Shown here one piece after another: positions 5,115 to 5,612 of a DNA stretch of 5,612 bases (its first letter is position 1; the number at the start of each line of letters is the position of its first letter). A model generated the notes under the pieces. It ran no database searches. It saw only the letters and a program-made list of their open reading frames with translations, and was not told where the DNA came from. A program made the position numbers and the translations under genes. The DNA is from an uncultured Trueperaceae bacterium. Lineage in GTDB: Bacteria > Deinococcota > Deinococci > Deinococcales > Trueperaceae. The stretch is from NCBI GenBank assembly GCA_937911855.1, contig CALDPK010000011.1, positions 1 to 5,612 on the forward strand, in the 5' to 3' direction.

Positions 5115-5612
5115 ATGAATCATGATATTTATCGCTCCATGATTCCTCCATATCTTTCGAAGTCTGCGCTCACTGCAGAGGGTTCCGATATCGGTGGTCT
5201 GGAGCGCCGATTAAAAGAAGTCGTCCTAGGTTTCTCCTCGGAGTTGGCGTGTTTGCCGGACGAACTTCTGTTTTTGCCGGTGACCGCGGGACGCTGGTGT
5301 CCGTTGGAGATTGCTGAGCACCTCCATTTGTCAAATCAGCTCCTCGCCCATGCGGTCGCGGCAGTTTCTGGTGGGCGAGATGCTCTGGTCTTGCCGCGGG
5401 GCGTGTTTACGTCCGAAGGGACTATGGTGGCACATGAAAGCTCAGTGCCGAAGAGTGTGCCTAGGCTGGGCGAAGTCACTGATGCGCTATCTGCTGGTGC
5501 AGATGAGTTGGTGGCTCGAGTTTAGGCAGCTGTGCATGAAGGCTGGGCTGACAGCACTTGTTTCGTGAACCCGTACTTTGGTCCGCTTGACGCTGTCGAA
5601 TGCCTTCAGCTG
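5115..5612 (+). pseudogene. DinB-like (DinB_2 type) gene interrupted by an in-frame TAG, runs off the window
   Basis: From ATG 5115 the frame codes 136 residues to TAG 5523-5525. Residues 27-85 match the DinB/YfiT-like four-helix bundle pattern: LERRLKEVV, LPDELLFLP, then TAGRWCPLEIAEHLHLSNQLL, with the W-x-x-x-E-I-x-x-H-L signature at W61, E65 and H69. After the stop the same frame continues with 29 more codons containing FVNPYFGPLDAVECLQL, which resembles the conserved region before the family's C-terminal His motif (H-P-x-F-G-P-L-x-A-x-E-W-L). The TAG could therefore be a single change from CAG (Gln). The usual family length is about 160-180 aa, so the stop removes the last third. The family covers thiol-dependent metalloenzymes and proteins of unknown role; no specific reaction can be assigned. 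The start is uncertain because ATG 5115 lacks a good Shine-Dalgarno; ATG 5139 is an alternative. Confidence 0.7.

Overview
The window looks like chromosomal DNA of a moderately GC-rich bacterium, most likely a Gammaproteobacterium. That placement is inferred from an exported LolA-like/erythromycin-esterase fusion, a large secreted PKD/SBBP-repeat protein, Shine-Dalgarno starts and Phd/VapC/DinB-type genes. No rRNA or tRNA anchors it, so it is a guess at class level.

Left part (1-1821, plus strand): the 3' end of a large extracellular protein whose start lies outside the window. The visible part has the tail of one PKD domain, a second PKD-like domain, a BIG2-type Ig domain and a seven-bladed SBBP-type beta-propeller ending at the stop codon. 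The reading frame is open from base 1, so the GTG at 115 is not the start.

Middle (1822-2449): 628 bases without a conventional gene, but not empty. It has a strong extended -10 promoter (TGATATAAT), a run of stem-loops ending in a 10-bp terminator-like hairpin (a candidate small RNA of about 125 nt), a TTGACT -35-like box, a 24-codon ORF with a good Shine-Dalgarno, and a perfect 18-nt palindrome just upstream of the next gene.

Centre (2450-4399, plus strand): a 649-aa exported protein with a signal peptide, an N-terminal LolA/LolB-like domain and a full-length erythromycin-esterase domain with the expected catalytic His/Glu residues. A hairpin just after its stop probably ends transcription.

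Right part (4393-5612): a decayed accessory patch. The minus strand has an intact Phd/YefM antitoxin gene with no recognisable toxin after it. Upstream of the antitoxin on the same strand is the C-terminal half of a VapC-like PIN toxin with lost acidic residues and a probable 1-nt frameshift. The plus strand has a DinB-like gene interrupted by an in-frame TAG, with recognisable family sequence continuing past the stop to the window edge.

I found no CRISPR array, IS element, tRNA or rRNA, and no evidence that these genes form one coordinated system. The main points of interest are the candidate RNA upstream of the esterase, the fusion architecture of the esterase, and the toxin-antitoxin/DinB decay zone.
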